Shown here one piece after another: positions 53,717 through 61,907 of a stretch of 64,000 nt of DNA; position 1 is the stretch's first letter; each line of letters opens with the position of its first letter. The stretch spans positions 1 through 64,000 of the forward strand of contig CAZUPD010000013.1 of assembly GCA_964621785.1 (NCBI GenBank), read 5' to 3'. This stretch comes from JACKDW01 sp964621785 (GTDB lineage: Bacteria > Myxococcota_A > Polyangia > Nannocystales > Nannocystaceae). Under the pieces are notes generated by a model. That model ran no database searches and was not told the DNA's origin. It worked only from the letters and a program-made list of their open reading frames with translations. The translations under genes were made by a program, and so were the position numbers.

Positions 53717-54505
53717 ATGCACAAGGACTTTCAAACCATCTCGGTCGAAGATCGCGGGCGCGTCCGCGTGGTCGCCATCAACCGCCCCGAGGTTCTCAAT
53801 GCGCTCAACCCCACGGTGATCGAGGAGCTGACGGCAGCGTTTGCTGCGATCGAGGAAGATCGCAGCGTCGGTGGGGCCGTGATCACGGGGGCCGGCGAGA
53901 AGAGTTTTATCGCCGGGGCCGACATTGCCGCGATGGCTGAAATGACCCCCGAGCAAGCCAAGGTGTTTGCGCAAAAGGGTCATGTGTTCGGGGCCAAGCT
54001 GGCGGCGTTGCGGGTGCCGGTCATCGCCGCGGTCAACGGGTTTGCCCTCGGCGGTGGCTGTGAAGTTGCACTTGCATGTGATTTTATCTACGCCAGCGAA
54101 AAAGCGAAGTTCGGCCAGCCCGAAGTCAACCTCGGAGTGATTCCCGGGTTCGGCGGAACCCAGCGACTGCTGCGACGAGTCGGCCTGGCACAGGCGCTCG
54201 AGCTGTGTCTGTCGGGTGCGATCATCCGGGCCGATGAGGCCCTGCGGATCGGGCTGTGCAACCGCGTGGTTCCCCATGGCGAAGTGGTCGATGCGGCGGT
54301 CAAAACCGCGGAGCTGATCGCCAGCAAGGGTCCGGTCGCAGTTGCATCGGCCAAGGCAGCCCTGCACAAAGGGGCAGATCTAGCGCTCGCCCAGGCCAAC
54401 CAACTCGAAGTCGAGATGTTTTCCCAACTGTTTGCCACCGCCGATCAGCGCGAGGGGATGGCCGCGTTTTTGGCCAAGCGCCCGCCCGCGTTCAAGGGGG
54501 AGTGA
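53717..54505 (+). CDS. Enoyl-CoA hydratase (crotonase)
   Basis: 262 aa, ATG immediately after the preceding stop. Oxyanion hole and catalytic residues: FIAGADIAAMAEM, FALGGGCEVALACDF (one Glu) and PEVNLGVIPGFGGTQRL (second Glu). It hydrates crotonyl-CoA to 3-hydroxybutyryl-CoA, so it is the likely consumer of crotonyl-CoA made by the abfD product. The palindrome at 54067 encodes VALA in the conserved helix. Confidence 0.95.
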   Translation: MHKDFQTISVEDRGRVRVVAINRPEVLNALNPTVIEELTAAFAAIEEDRSVGGAVITGAGEKSFIAGADIAAMAEMTPEQAKVFAQKGHVFGAKLAALRVPVIAAVNGFALGGGCEVALACDFIYASEKAKFGQPEVNLGVIPGFGGTQRLLRRVGLAQALELCLSGAIIRADEALRIGLCNRVVPHGEVVDAAVKTAELIASKGPVAVASAKAALHKGADLALAQANQLEVEMFSQLFATADQREGMAAFLAKRPPAFKGE

Positions 54506-54508
54506 GTC

Positions 54509-55651
54509 ATGGATCTGTCACTGAGCGAAGAACAACAGGCGTTGGTGGCCATGGTACGGGAGTTCGCCAACCGCGAAGTCCGTCCGCTGGCCGCTGAGCT
54601 CGACCGCGAGGCCAAGTTTCCCAAACGCTTGGTCGAGCGTATGGCCGAGCTCGGACTGATGGGCATCGAGGTCGACCCCGACTACGACGGTTCCGGCCTC
54701 GACCCGCTGAGCTACGTGTTGGCGATGGAAGAGGTCAGCACCGCCTGTGCCTCGACCGGCGTCATCATGAGCGTCAACAACTCGCTGGTGTGTGACCCAC
54801 TGTCGAAGTTCGGCTCCGACGAACAAAAGCAGGAGTGGCTGGCCCCGCTCGCCCGCGGCGACAAACTCGGTTGCTTTATGTTGAGCGAGCCCAACGCCGG
54901 CAGCGATGCCGCGGCGCAAAAGACCAAGGCCGTTCGCGACGGCGACAGCTACGTGATCAACGGGGTCAAAAACTGGATCACCAACGGGCCCCAGGCCGAC
55001 ACCGGGATCCTGTTGTGCATGACCGAGCCCGAAAAGCGCCACCGCGGGATCACGGCCTTCATCATCGACATGCACGCCGATGGGGTCGAGCGCGGGCCCA
55101 AGGACGACAAGTTGGGGATCCGTGGCAGCCACACCTGCCAAATTTTCTTTACCGACCACCGTGTGCCAGCCAGCCAGCGTCTCGGCGCAGAGGGAGAGGG
55201 CTTCAAGGTGGCCATGTCGACCCTCGACTGTGGCCGGATCGGGATCGCCGCCCAGGCCCTCGGGATCGGTCGCGCCGCCTTTGAGGCCGCTGCCGAATAT
55301 GCCAACGACCGCAAGACCTTTGGCAAACGCATCATCGACCACCAAGCGATCGCCTTCATGCTCGCCGACATGGAAGTCGAGCTCGAGGCCGCCCGCCTGC
55401 TGACCTACCGGGCCGCCAACCTCAAGCAAAAGGGTGTGCGGCATACCAAGGCCTCGGCGATGGCCAAACTCTACGCCTCCGAGATGGCCAATAAGGTGGC
55501 AAAAAACGCGATTCAGGTATTCGGCGGCAACGGCTACGTCACCGAGTACCCGGTCGAGCGCCACTTTCGAGATGCCAAAATCACCGAAATCTACGAGGGC
55601 ACCAGCGAGATTCAACGCGTTGTCATCGCCAGTTCGTTGGTACGCCGGTAG
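54509..55651 (+). CDS. Acyl-CoA dehydrogenase (butyryl-CoA type)
   Basis: 380 aa, starting 3 nt after the hydratase stop. FAD-binding LSEPNAGSDAA and WITNGPQAD blocks, a C-terminal bundle with catalytic Glu in EIYEGTSEIQRVV, and the ending SSLVRR match short-chain acyl-CoA dehydrogenases. It oxidises butyryl-CoA to crotonyl-CoA and passes electrons to ETF. It is the fourth gene of the operon. Confidence 0.95.
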   Translation: MDLSLSEEQQALVAMVREFANREVRPLAAELDREAKFPKRLVERMAELGLMGIEVDPDYDGSGLDPLSYVLAMEEVSTACASTGVIMSVNNSLVCDPLSKFGSDEQKQEWLAPLARGDKLGCFMLSEPNAGSDAAAQKTKAVRDGDSYVINGVKNWITNGPQADTGILLCMTEPEKRHRGITAFIIDMHADGVERGPKDDKLGIRGSHTCQIFFTDHRVPASQRLGAEGEGFKVAMSTLDCGRIGIAAQALGIGRAAFEAAAEYANDRKTFGKRIIDHQAIAFMLADMEVELEAARLLTYRAANLKQKGVRHTKASAMAKLYASEMANKVAKNAIQVFGGNGYVTEYPVERHFRDAKITEIYEGTSEIQRVVIASSLVRR

Positions 55652-55706
55652 CCGCGCGAGAAAAGCCACGGGCTGCTAGCATCGCTCAGACAAAGGAGAC
55701 AGGACC

Positions 55707-56249
55707 TTGAGCAACAGGAGTTTTGCGTTTCACTTCGGCATGGCCCTCGCGGTCGGTCTACCCCTACTCACGACCGGCTGTGTCAAGCGCCAGCTCGACA
55801 AAATGGACCAGCGCGAAGGCGACGTCTACAGCGAGTACGACGGCAAGAAGTACGAAGAAGATCTCGTGACCGTCAAAGCCGACGAGGTCGAGGACCAGGG
55901 CGACAGCGTTTCCCCGGCCACCTTGCAGGCGATCCAGGACACGATCTCCAACGTCTACGAGCGTGACTTCGGGCGTTGCCTGCAGCAGGACATGGACGCC
56001 TACGAGAACCGTTGGATCGCCGGCACCTTCTCTGTCGAGTTCACGATCAACACTGAAGGCAAGGTCACCTCTGCGTCCGTGCTCGAAGCTGATATCAAGG
56101 AGCAGAAGACTGCAAAGGGCAAAGAGGCTCGCAAAGCCAAGATCTTCCCCAGCTGTGTGGAAGAGTCGGTCTACAAGTGGGAGTTCGAGCCGGCGCCCGA
56201 AGTCGAGTACACCCACACCTATACCGGCAAGGTCGGCGAGGCGTTCTAG
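55707..56249 (+). CDS. AgmX/PglI-like C-terminal-domain lipoprotein
   Basis: 180 aa. The TTG start follows AAAGGAGACAGG. The signal peptide ends in lipobox LTTGC. A charged linker precedes a TonB-C-like domain (about 70-178): ISNVYERDFGRCL, GTFSVEFTINTEGKVTSASV and PSCVEESVYKWEFEPAPE. This is the pattern of the AgmX/PglI C-terminal domain common in myxobacteria. It probably works in the outer membrane or periplasm. It interrupts the acyl-CoA gene run, and its link to metabolism is unclear. Confidence 0.82.
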   Translation: MSNRSFAFHFGMALAVGLPLLTTGCVKRQLDKMDQREGDVYSEYDGKKYEEDLVTVKADEVEDQGDSVSPATLQAIQDTISNVYERDFGRCLQQDMDAYENRWIAGTFSVEFTINTEGKVTSASVLEADIKEQKTAKGKEARKAKIFPSCVEESVYKWEFEPAPEVEYTHTYTGKVGEAF

Positions 56250-56327
56250 CGCCCGGTCGTCGACTTCATTTGCGCATACAACCAACAAGCTCCCAAGCCC
56301 GGCGACTCGTCGGGTCCGAGACGTACT

Positions 56328-57485
56328 GTGTTTGACTTTACACCGACTGAAGCACAACAGATGATCGCCGACTCCGCCCGCCAGTTCGCCGAGCGCGTGC
56401 TGGCGCCGCGGGCCGCCAAGCTCGACGCCGATGGTGGGTTTCCCCGGGATAGTCTGGCCCAGGCAGCCGATCTCGGTTTATTTGGGATCAACGTCCCCGA
56501 GGCCTTGGGCGGGGTCGAGGCTGGAGCCGTCGCCTATGCACTTGCCGTCATCGAGCTCGCCAAGGCCTGTGCAAGTACAACGGTAGCGATCACCGTCACA
56601 AACATGGTCGCCGAGGTCATCAACTACTTTGGCACCGACGAGCAAAAGACCGAACACGTGCCCAAAATTGTGGGGGGCGACTACTGTGTGGCTGGATTTG
56701 CCCTGTCGGAATCTGGAGCCGGTAGCGATCCCGGCGGCATGACAACCCGGGCCGTCCGCAGCGACACCGGATGGGTGATCAACGGCTCCAAGTTGTGGAT
56801 CACCAGCGGCTCCGATGCCGGGCTTTTTATTGTATGGGCACGGACCAACGACGCCAAAGGTCCCCGGGGGATCAGCGCCTTTATCGTCCCTGGCGACGTC
56901 AAAGGGCTGGTGCGTGGCAAGCCCGAACACAAAATGGGCCAGTGTGGATCGCCGACCACCCCGCTTGAGTTTCACGACGTCCACGTGCCCCACGAGGCGC
57001 TACTGTCCGAGGAGGGCAAAGGCTTTCGCGTGGCGATGATGGCCCTCGACGGAGGTCGGATCGGGATCGCCTCGCTCGCCCTCGGCTGTGGCCTCGCCGC
57101 GACCGACTACGCTGCCGGCTACGCCTGCGACCGCAAGCAGTTTGGACAGGCGATCGCCAACTTCCAGGCGATCCAATGGATGCTGGCCGACAATGCGACC
57201 GAGTTGGAGGCGGCCAAGCTCCTCATTTTGCGGGCCGCATTTCGCAAGCAACAGGGTCAGCGGTTTACAAACGAGGCTTCGATCGCCAAACTGTTTGCGA
57301 CCGAGAAAGCCAACGTCGCCTGCGACCGTGCGGTCCAGATCCTCGGCGGATATGGCTATACAAAGGAATTTCCTGTCGAACGCAACCTCCGAGACGTCCG
57401 GGTCACCCGGATCTTTGAAGGTACAAGCGAAATCCAGCGCATTGTGATCAGCCGCGATATCATGCGGCGGTTTCAAAAGGCCTAA
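56328..57485 (+). CDS. Acyl-CoA dehydrogenase, second copy
   Basis: 385 aa, GTG start. LSESGAGSDPGGM and WITSGSDAGLFIVWA FAD blocks, MGQCGSPTTPLEF, the catalytic Glu in IFEGTSEIQRIVI and the final RRFQKA identify a short-chain or branched-chain acyl-CoA dehydrogenase. It is about as related to the 54509 gene as are different subfamilies, so it is not a recent duplicate. Co-directional with the beta-oxidation operon but separated by the lipoprotein gene. Confidence 0.93.
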   Translation: MFDFTPTEAQQMIADSARQFAERVLAPRAAKLDADGGFPRDSLAQAADLGLFGINVPEALGGVEAGAVAYALAVIELAKACASTTVAITVTNMVAEVINYFGTDEQKTEHVPKIVGGDYCVAGFALSESGAGSDPGGMTTRAVRSDTGWVINGSKLWITSGSDAGLFIVWARTNDAKGPRGISAFIVPGDVKGLVRGKPEHKMGQCGSPTTPLEFHDVHVPHEALLSEEGKGFRVAMMALDGGRIGIASLALGCGLAATDYAAGYACDRKQFGQAIANFQAIQWMLADNATELEAAKLLILRAAFRKQQGQRFTNEASIAKLFATEKANVACDRAVQILGGYGYTKEFPVERNLRDVRVTRIFEGTSEIQRIVISRDIMRRFQKA

Positions 57486-57497
57486 GTTCACCGAAGC

Positions 57498-58088
57498 ATG
57501 CAAGCTCAAAATCCCCAACAGGATCCCAAGGCCGCCTATGCCCAGATGGCGGCGGCCATGCAACAGATGGGCCCCGACGCACTCGAGCGGATCAAAAAAG
57601 AGATGCGCAAGCGGGTGGCGTTGCTGTTCGCCGGAGCAGTCGTCGCGGTGGTGTCCCTGTTTCTCGACCCCAAAGCCCTCGGTTGGCCGATCTACGTACC
57701 GACGCTGGTGATGATCGGCGGTGGTGCGCTCTCGTTTTTAGGCATGTTGGGTCCGAGCCGCGGCTCGAGCTGCATGGCCCAGGTCACCGCGTTTTTCTGG
57801 CTGTTTGGACTGGCTTGCGAGGTCGGCTCGGGCGATCCGGCCGTCAGTTATGCACTCGCCGGATCGGCCTGTCTGTTTGCGTTGCTCGCCTTGTTCCTGC
57901 CCAAGCCGCGACAAAAGGGGCCGCTGTCCGCCCTCGGGGGGATGGCGAACATGGCAAACATGGCGAACATGGCGAACATGGCCAATATGGCCAACCAACA
58001 GCAGCCCCGTGGTGGCGGTCGGGCCAAGCTCAAAGCCAAAGCGCGGGCGCGCGACAAGATCATCGACATCGAAGCCGAAGAAAAGTGA
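57498..58088 (+). CDS. Small membrane protein with ANM tripeptide repeats
   Basis: 196 aa. A helical Met/Gln-rich N-terminus (AYAQMAAAMQQMGPDALERI) precedes four hydrophobic helices (about 40-140). The C-terminal tail begins with a tandem MAN repeat (six units) and ends in an Arg/Lys-rich then acidic segment. No family is recognised. It starts 12 nt after the acyl-CoA dehydrogenase stop and is likely co-transcribed with it. Confidence 0.7.
   Translation: MQAQNPQQDPKAAYAQMAAAMQQMGPDALERIKKEMRKRVALLFAGAVVAVVSLFLDPKALGWPIYVPTLVMIGGGALSFLGMLGPSRGSSCMAQVTAFFWLFGLACEVGSGDPAVSYALAGSACLFALLALFLPKPRQKGPLSALGGMANMANMANMANMANMANQQQPRGGGRAKLKAKARARDKIIDIEAEEK
57942..57995 (+). repeat. 9-bp tandem repeat encoding Met-Ala-Asn
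   Basis: Six consecutive units of ATGGCGAAC or close variants (third bases differ in units 2, 5 and 6). Length changes would keep the frame and alter the cytoplasmic tail by three residues per unit. Confidence 0.95.
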
Positions 58089-58258
58089 TCACCGGCTACG
58101 GGCCGAACTCTCGAGGATCTTGGGGGCGCAGAGAATCGCTTCACATACATCTTTCGTTTGTTCTGCCCGCGAGGGAGCGCAAAACTTTGCTGACTGGAGG
58201 ATGCAGGGACTGCAAACGCAGCCTTTATTCCTGCACATACATCGGTAGAGTTCAGTCG

Positions 58259-59392
58259 ATGTACATCCGCGGCCTCCTCGCTCTCCTCGTACTGTCGGCG
58301 TGCTCATCGGGTTCCGGCGAGACCGCATCGAGTGATTCCAACATCACAACGTTCACATCCGGAGCTTCGACGAGCGCAGCGACGGAGACCGGTGCGACGA
58401 CCGATGCGGCATCCGGCAGTCAGGGCTCGTCCGAGGGCGACCCGACCACAACCTCTCCGACCACCGATCCGACCGCTGCCACGACCACCGACACAACGGA
58501 TCCCACGGATGCGACCGGTTCGACCGACCCAACGACCGATGCAACCACCGACCCGACCACAACGACTGGTTCCGACGACACCCGGGCCTACCTCCATGCT
58601 GACCTTTGGAGCACGTTTTGGAATGACCGGACGCGGTGCGGGGCCGAGCGGACGTTTCTCCATCTTTGCCAGCAGCAAGGGGGTGATTGCAGCCTCTACC
58701 AACAGGCCTACGACGTCTGCAACCCGGCCCAGGTTGTCTATGGACAGGTCGGTCCAGAAAAGGTCGGCGAAGAACTGTGTATGCGCAGCAAGTATCCCGA
58801 GATCGGCGGCTGCGAGGCGTACAAATACGATTTTGAGACCCTGCAATTTTGGTGGTACGGCGCGGAGTGGCAGGGCAACTGGCCGGTGTCGACCCTCAAG
58901 GTCTTTGGGGCAGATGTTGATTGGACCGGCGACGGCGAGCTCATCGCCCTGAGCAATCTGCCCGGCGTTGCCCAGGCAGCCATGGCAGGCATCGACAACC
59001 ATGGGTACGACTACGGCTGCGCGATGCCGGGAAGCGAAGGCGACGACGGGTTTTTGCGACCGTTTGGCGGGTTTGCCTGGGTCGAGGTTCCGATCGACAT
59101 GCCCGTGACCATTGTTGGTGCATCAGCAAGTAATTTTGGCGGGATGGCCTTCGCCGGCTGCAATCGCGGGGAGGCTTCGCAAAATCCGTGGGTCACGGGC
59201 GCCCCCGGAGCCCAGCTCGGGTGTGTCCATCTCATCGAGAACATGACGTTTAGCGCAGGTCATCATTATTACTTCCACCACGGACAGATTGAAGACCTCG
59301 GCATGACCGGACCGCCCCAGGATGTGATCGACGGCTTTGCCCTGCCCGAAGTTGGGATCGACATCAGTTCACACGACGCCTGTGCGCTGTAG
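58259..59392 (+). CDS. Lipoprotein with Thr/Asp-rich linker, unknown function
   Basis: 377 aa from the ATG at 58259; a longer frame upstream is an overlap artefact of the previous gene. The signal peptide ends in lipobox LSAC. About 90 residues of TTDPT-type linker follow. The folded part (about 105-377) has about eight Cys, an early FLHLCQQQGGDCSLYQQAYDVC helix-hairpin, a beta-rich part (VEVPIDMPVTIVGASASNF) and HHYYFHHGQ. I do not recognise the domain. It is probably surface-attached. Confidence 0.75.
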   Translation: MYIRGLLALLVLSACSSGSGETASSDSNITTFTSGASTSAATETGATTDAASGSQGSSEGDPTTTSPTTDPTAATTTDTTDPTDATGSTDPTTDATTDPTTTTGSDDTRAYLHADLWSTFWNDRTRCGAERTFLHLCQQQGGDCSLYQQAYDVCNPAQVVYGQVGPEKVGEELCMRSKYPEIGGCEAYKYDFETLQFWWYGAEWQGNWPVSTLKVFGADVDWTGDGELIALSNLPGVAQAAMAGIDNHGYDYGCAMPGSEGDDGFLRPFGGFAWVEVPIDMPVTIVGASASNFGGMAFAGCNRGEASQNPWVTGAPGAQLGCVHLIENMTFSAGHHYYFHHGQIEDLGMTGPPQDVIDGFALPEVGIDISSHDACAL

Positions 59393-59401
59393 CTTCGGTG
59401 C

Positions 59402-59449
59402 CCCAAGTGCGACGCCATTGGGTTCTCTGTGTGAATCCCCTTTTTTTTG
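59402..59449 (+). terminator. Weak hairpin with T8 tract
   Basis: Between the lipoprotein gene and the convergent SDR gene, GGG-TT pairs imperfectly with AA-T-CCC just before a run of eight T. CCCCAA/TTGGG upstream can form a second short stem. It probably terminates the plus-strand transcript. Confidence 0.5.
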
Positions 59450-59452
59450 GTT

Positions 59453-60310
59453 TCAACGCGTGTGTTTGTGCGGATCGAGGGTTGCGATTTGGTCAGCAAT
59501 GCTTTGGTCGTAGGTCGTGCGTTCCGCACGATCGGCGGTGAGCAGCCGGCGGGCCCCGAGGAGTTTGCGGGCGAGTGTTCGGACGCTCCCGGTGACGAGG
59601 CCATCGAGTCGGGACGGGGTGTTGAGGTACGGCGGGACCACGTATTCCCGCGAAGGTCCTGTACTTGCAGATACAATCGTTTGAGCGACATCACGGGCGC
59701 TGACGGTTGCGAGTCCGGTGGTCGGGAGGCCGTCGCTCAGTCGCGTACGCACCGCAGTTGGGAGAATGGTGGCCACGCGAATCCCTGTACCAACAAGCTC
59801 TTCCCGCAGCGAAGCTGTCCATCCGACGATCGCGTGTTTGGAGGCGACGTAGGCCGCGAGCCCTGCGATCGGCAGTCTTCCGGCGAGGGAGGCGACGACC
59901 ACGAGCGTACCGGCGTTTTGTTCGAGCATGTTTGGAAGGACAGCTTGAACACAGCGGACGACACCGAAGTGGTTGACCTCCATCGCGATGCGGTCGACCT
60001 CGAGCGAGGTGGCAACCACAGCCCCGGTCGGCATGATTCCAGCGTTGGCGACCATCAGATCGACGGTGCCCCATCGCCGGTCGACGGCAGCGATCATTGC
60101 CTGGATTGATTTGCTGGAGGTCACGTCCACGCGCTGTGCAAACGTCGGTGCCCCAATTTCGTCGGCGAGTTGTTGTGCGAGGTCCAAATCGAGGTCGGCG
60201 ATACACACCCTCGCTCCGTGCTCGGCAAGCTCGCGGGCTGTGGCCGCACCGATGCCACGGGCTCCTCCTGTGACCACTGCGATCGCTCCGTCGAGTGCGG
60301 CATCCATCAC
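59453..60310 (-). CDS. Short-chain dehydrogenase/reductase
   Basis: 285 aa. The start is GTG 60310 or ATG 60307, both after AGGAGA; it overlaps the upstream monooxygenase stop by 3-4 nt. TGGARGIGAATA is the NAD(P) motif, NAGIMPTG the second block, and YVASK the active site (Y, K). The protein has a normal SDR length plus a C-terminal extension of about 35 residues. It may oxidise an alcohol to the ketone used by the coupled Baeyer-Villiger enzyme. Two overlapping palindromes (59660 and 59666) encode IVSAST. Confidence 0.88.
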   Translation of the reverse strand: MMDAALDGAIAVVTGGARGIGAATARELAEHGARVCIADLDLDLAQQLADEIGAPTFAQRVDVTSSKSIQAMIAAVDRRWGTVDLMVANAGIMPTGAVVATSLEVDRIAMEVNHFGVVRCVQAVLPNMLEQNAGTLVVVASLAGRLPIAGLAAYVASKHAIVGWTASLREELVGTGIRVATILPTAVRTRLSDGLPTTGLATVSARDVAQTIVSASTGPSREYVVPPYLNTPSRLDGLVTGSVRTLARKLLGARRLLTADRAERTTYDQSIADQIATLDPHKHTR

Positions 60311-61800
60311 GCTGTCTCCTGTTGGTCCGAATCGTATCTCGCTTGTGTCCTGACAGACATCTCAAAATCCTCGGGTCGGAAGCGGGCGAGTCGGCGGCGA
60401 AGGTCGATCGTCGTCCACGGGTAGATCGTCGAGTTTTTGCCGTGCTCGTCGAGGTAGAAACTCGAACACCCTCCAGCATTCCACACCGTGCCGGCGAGAG
60501 CCCTTTGAACCGCTGCATTGTAGGAATTTTGCAGGTCGGCTCGCGGCTCAAAACAGTGGTTCCCAGACTGTTTGAGATAGCTCAGTGTATCAGCAATATA
60601 ATCCGCCTGCGCCTCGATCAGCACGGTTGCCGAGGTGTGGCCATTACCGAGGTTGGGTCCGATCATTGTAAATAGATTGGGAAAGCCGGCAACGGTGGTC
60701 CCGATATATCCCTTGGGACTCCCGGCCCAATGCGCGTCAAGGGTCACACCGGCCGTGCCGACGACATGTTTGGAGATCGGCGGCCGGGTGACGGTAAAGC
60801 CTGTCGCATAAATGATTGTATCAGCATGGTGTTCGCGACCGGTTGCGTCGATGAGTCCGGTCGGGGTGATCTCGCGGACCGCGTGGGGCACGAGCTCCGT
60901 GTTGTGGGCACACAGGGCCGGATACCAGGCATTCGATAGCAGCAGGCGTTTGCACCCGAGGGTAAACTCCGGAGCGAGAGATCGCCGGAGCTCGGGGTTG
61001 TGCACTTGGCGACGAAGATGCGCGCGACCGATGCGCTGAATTTGTTGCATCACCACGGGTTTGCGTTGGGCGAGTTGCAGGAGTTCAAGCCCTGCGTAGA
61101 GCGCTCCGCGCAGGCTGCGTTGCGTGACCGGTAGGTGGCGAAACATCGCTTTCATCCACCGCGGAATCCCGCGGTCAGGTTTGGGCAACACCCACGGTGC
61201 AGTTCGTTGAAAGACCTTGAGACGGGCCACCTGTGGCTGGATCCGTGGGACAAACTGAATCGCCGAGGCTCCCGTACCGACAACTGCGACGGTCCGTCCT
61301 CGCAGGTTGTGCGGGTGATTCCAGCGTGCGGAGTGAAACGCGGTCCCCGAAAACGTGTCGCGCCCGGGAATCTGTGGCAGGCGGGGCAGGTGGAGGGGCC
61401 CGGCGGCGAGAATCAATGTGCGTGCATACAACTGTTCCGCGGGAGTTTGCACGCGCCAGGCTGCCTGGTCGGGCAGCCAGCGGGCGTGTTGGAGTTTTGC
61501 CCCGAAGCGAATGTTGGGTGTCACATGATGTGTATCTGCAACATGTTGGAGGTAGCGGCGGATCTGAGGTTGACGGGCAAACACTCGGTCCCAGTCCGGG
61601 TAGGGTGCATAGGTAAACGAGTACAATGCACTCGGCACATCACACGCACAGCCTGGATAGGTGTTCTCGCGCCATGTGCCACCCACAAACCGGGCTTTCT
61701 CGAGCACGATGTGGCGAGTGTGACCCGCGTTCGACAACGCGATCGAAGCCCCGATTCCCGAAAATCCGGCACCTACGATGATGGCATCGAGGATTGTCAT
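60307..61800 (-). CDS. Baeyer-Villiger monooxygenase
   Basis: 497 aa flavin monooxygenase. The FAD motif VGAGFSGIG is at the N-terminus and the NADPH motif VVGTGASAIQ is in the middle. The Baeyer-Villiger fingerprint FxGxxxHxxxW(P/D) appears as FSGTAFHSARWN, with Asn at the last position. GPNLGNGHTSATVLIEAQ is typical near the C-terminus. It inserts oxygen into ketones to give esters or lactones, using NADPH and O2. It is first in a two-gene operon with the SDR. Confidence 0.9.
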   Translation of the reverse strand: MTILDAIIVGAGFSGIGASIALSNAGHTRHIVLEKARFVGGTWRENTYPGCACDVPSALYSFTYAPYPDWDRVFARQPQIRRYLQHVADTHHVTPNIRFGAKLQHARWLPDQAAWRVQTPAEQLYARTLILAAGPLHLPRLPQIPGRDTFSGTAFHSARWNHPHNLRGRTVAVVGTGASAIQFVPRIQPQVARLKVFQRTAPWVLPKPDRGIPRWMKAMFRHLPVTQRSLRGALYAGLELLQLAQRKPVVMQQIQRIGRAHLRRQVHNPELRRSLAPEFTLGCKRLLLSNAWYPALCAHNTELVPHAVREITPTGLIDATGREHHADTIIYATGFTVTRPPISKHVVGTAGVTLDAHWAGSPKGYIGTTVAGFPNLFTMIGPNLGNGHTSATVLIEAQADYIADTLSYLKQSGNHCFEPRADLQNSYNAAVQRALAGTVWNAGGCSSFYLDEHGKNSTIYPWTTIDLRRRLARFRPEDFEMSVRTQARYDSDQQETA

Positions 61801-61907
61801 CCTTGCGATGATACGTCATGGTGTTTGATGGACCAAGACGGAAACGGCCGGCACCGGACGGTGTTCAATGAATGTACAATGGATTGTGCGCGTGACGAGC
61901 AGGTAGC

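Noticed and set aside
55764..56357. 197-residue minus-strand frame over the AgmX-like gene
   Set aside because: The plus-strand gene has a ribosome binding site, lipobox and known domain; the minus frame is a mirror of it.
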